6,900 nucleotides of DNA from an uncultured Clostridia bacterium (lineage in GTDB: Bacteria > Bacillota > Clostridia > TANB77 > CAG-508), in assembly GCA_944390505.1 (NCBI GenBank), contig CALXQF010000072.1, forward strand, positions 1 through 6,900, written 5' to 3'. The position numbers and the translations under genes were made by a program. The notes beneath the pieces were generated by a model. The model was not told the origin of the DNA. It searched no databases and saw only the letters and a list, made by a program, of their open reading frames with translations. Below, piece after piece: positions 5,479 to 6,900 of the stretch. The number at the start of each line of letters is the position of its first letter. Position 1 is the stretch's first letter.

Positions 5479-6603
5479 ATGACTGATAGAAAAATAGGAA
5501 CCATAGAAGCAATTGCATTAGTTTTAACTGTAGCCATTAATCATATTATTTTAAATTTGCCCCAAGATATTATTAATACTACCTCTTCTGCATCTATACT
5601 TAATGTTATTTTTGTTAGTATGATAGCACTTGGAATTGTATTTCTAATTGCCAAATTATTCGAAAAATTTCCTGGTATGGACATTTTTGATATTGGAAAA
5701 TATCTTGGTGGTAAATGGCTTCAATTTCTTTTACAAATTACATTTTTTGCTTATTTCATTTTTACCATTAGCATTTTATTAAGAAGTTTTTCGGAAGGAT
5801 TAAAAATCATTTTTTTTCCTAGGACCCCTGTACCTATCATTATGTTTTTATTTTTAATGGCTATGATTATTTTAAATAAGCTAGGAAGAACTTCTATTAT
5901 TCGTGCTAATTTATTTTTTATGCCACTTGTTTTATTTAGCATTTTATTTATTTTTATAGCTAATATAGAAAATTTTACAGTGCAGAGGGCATTGCCTTTA
6001 CTTGGTAATGGTGTTTCTTCTACCTTTTTTAGTGGATTAAGTAATTTATTTGCTTTTGGAGGTATTTCTTATTTGTATCTCATTCCTCCACATTTAAAAG
6101 ACCAAAAAAACTATACCAAAATAGTTCTTATTTCTATTGGAATATCAGCCTTTTTCTTAGTGATTAGTGTTGCTACTTTATTATTTACCTTTCCTTTTGT
6201 TACAACAAGTGAAGAGATATTCCCTCTTTATTTGGCAACTCGTTTTATAGAATTTGGAAGGTTTTTCCAGAGATTAGATGCTATATTTGTACTAATATGG
6301 ATCTTATCTATGATTGGTTATTTAAGTATTGCTTTTTCATTTGCAAGTGATATTTTTCAAAAAATGGCTAAATTACAATCTCCTAAATGGATTTTTAGTC
6401 TATTAGCTTTGTTAGTATTTGGAATTGCACTATTGCCACAAAATATGGAACAAGTTAGTTTTCTAGAAGAAAATGTATACTCTTCTATCATGTTAATTTT
6501 AGTTTTTGAAGTTTGTTTAAGTATATTGGTATTGTCAAATATAAAACATTATTGGATAAATCGAAAGAAAGGAGCCATGACAGTTGAAAAAACATCTATA
6601 TAA
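5479..6603 (+). CDS. gerB: Spore germination protein, GerB family (receptor B subunit, APC-type permease)
   Basis: The B subunit of the germinant receptor, a polytopic protein of the amino acid-polyamine-organocation transporter superfamily; in characterised receptors it forms the germinant-binding part. It is hydrophobic throughout and at 374 residues has the usual family length, enough for about ten membrane helices. Visible family features are the N-terminus 'KIGTIEAIALVLTVAINHII', 'LPQDIINTTSSASILNVIF', and 'KFPGMDIFDIGKYLGGKW' after the second helix. Later come 'GGISYLYLIPPHLKD' and 'FIEFGRFFQRLDAIFVLIW'. The ATG at 5479 has AAAAGGAGG ending seven bases upstream, a strong site. The 3' end overlaps gerC by 20 bases, suggesting translational coupling. 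The ligand cannot be read from sequence. Confidence 0.96.
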   Translation: MTDRKIGTIEAIALVLTVAINHIILNLPQDIINTTSSASILNVIFVSMIALGIVFLIAKLFEKFPGMDIFDIGKYLGGKWLQFLLQITFFAYFIFTISILLRSFSEGLKIIFFPRTPVPIIMFLFLMAMIILNKLGRTSIIRANLFFMPLVLFSILFIFIANIENFTVQRALPLLGNGVSSTFFSGLSNLFAFGGISYLYLIPPHLKDQKNYTKIVLISIGISAFFLVISVATLLFTFPFVTTSEEIFPLYLATRFIEFGRFFQRLDAIFVLIWILSMIGYLSIAFSFASDIFQKMAKLQSPKWIFSLLALLVFGIALLPQNMEQVSFLEENVYSSIMLILVFEVCLSILVLSNIKHYWINRKKGAMTVEKTSI

Positions 6604-6900
6604 ATATATCATTATTTTCATATTAGTTCTGGTCTTTACTGTTTCTTTCAATGGTTCTCATAGTATTCAAAGTGTAGATGATTTAGCTTATGCTGTTGCT
6701 TTAGGAATTGATGTGGGTGAAACCAGTAACTTAAAAGTCACTTTTCAATTCACCAAACCTTCCTCTAGTGGTGGAGAAGGTTCTTCTGGAGGAGAGGAGG
6801 TTTCTTCTGTAGTGGATAGTGTAGAAGCTAATTCTATTGATAGTGCTATCAATCTACTCAATTCTTTTCTTAGTAAAGAATTGAATTTATCTCATTGTAA
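6584..6900 (+). CDS. gerC: Spore germination protein, GerC family (receptor C subunit), N-terminal part only
   Basis: The C subunit of the germinant receptor, normally a lipoprotein on the outer face of the inner spore membrane. The start is TTG at 6584: GAAAGGAG at 6567-6574 lies nine bases upstream, and TGA at 6578-6580 in the same frame rules out an earlier start. The frame is open to the window end, giving 105 complete codons of a family usually near 370-400. The product has a basic N-terminus and hydrophobic stretch (MKKHLYKYIIIFILVLVFTV), then 'SVDDLAYAVALGIDVGE', the GerC hallmark. A Ser/Gly/Glu-rich stretch ('PSSSGGEGSSGGEE', about 59-72) and 'SIDSAINLLNSFLSKELNLS' follow. Unlike most GerC proteins there is no Cys after the hydrophobic stretch; the position usually read as GC-W-D is 'NGSHSIQ'. 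It may be membrane-anchored by an uncleaved signal or released by ordinary signal peptidase. Confidence 0.9.
   Translation, partial: MKKHLYKYIIIFILVLVFTVSFNGSHSIQSVDDLAYAVALGIDVGETSNLKVTFQFTKPSSSGGEGSSGGEEVSSVVDSVEANSIDSAINLLNSFLSKELNLSHC

Noticed and set aside
6577..6603. ATG at 6577 as a gerC start
   Set aside because: It lies in the gerB frame and gives only MTVEKTSI before the gerB stop; the GerC frame begins at TTG 6584.
1..6900. CRISPR arrays, tRNA or rRNA genes
   Set aside because: No regularly spaced direct repeats, tRNA cloverleaf or conserved rRNA segments were seen on either strand.

Overview
The window is strongly AT-rich and carries spore-specific genes: the C-terminus of the coat morphogenetic ATPase SpoIVA and a tricistronic gerA/gerB/gerC germinant-receptor operon. 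This points to an endospore-forming Firmicute, most likely a clostridium; the style of the Ger proteins and the SpoIVA tail recalls the Lachnospirales, but the genus cannot be fixed. All genes lie on the + strand.

Positions 1 to about 2917 look like the right-hand end of an integrated mobile element. It holds the 3' part of a DnaB-like ATPase gene with a degenerate P-loop, a very long RNA-type hairpin, a 54-codon gene that is easy to miss, and a large serine recombinase. At about 2915-2921 the recombinase frame runs, without a stop, into 92 codons that I recognise as the last 92 residues of SpoIVA. The simplest reading is that an element sits inside spoIVA, with its recombinase at the right attachment site, and that the 5' part of spoIVA lies upstream of this window. 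This is the arrangement of the sigK 'skin' element, where recombinase-driven excision in the mother cell restores the gene during sporulation. A SigE-like promoter upstream of the 54-codon gene and recombinase fits that model. I know of no such element in spoIVA, so this is the main candidate for something new here.

Positions 3197-3567 are a short independent unit: an extended -10 promoter, a small dyad, an unrecognised 79-residue protein and a clear intrinsic terminator.

Positions 3568-6900 hold the germinant-receptor operon. A SigG-like promoter precedes gerA, followed by gerB and the start of gerC, which begins at TTG, overlaps gerB by 20 bases and runs off the window. The encoded GerA, GerB and GerC proteins should form one receptor complex in the inner spore membrane. 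The partial GerC lacks the usual lipobox cysteine.

Family assignments come from recalled motifs; no search or alignment was run.
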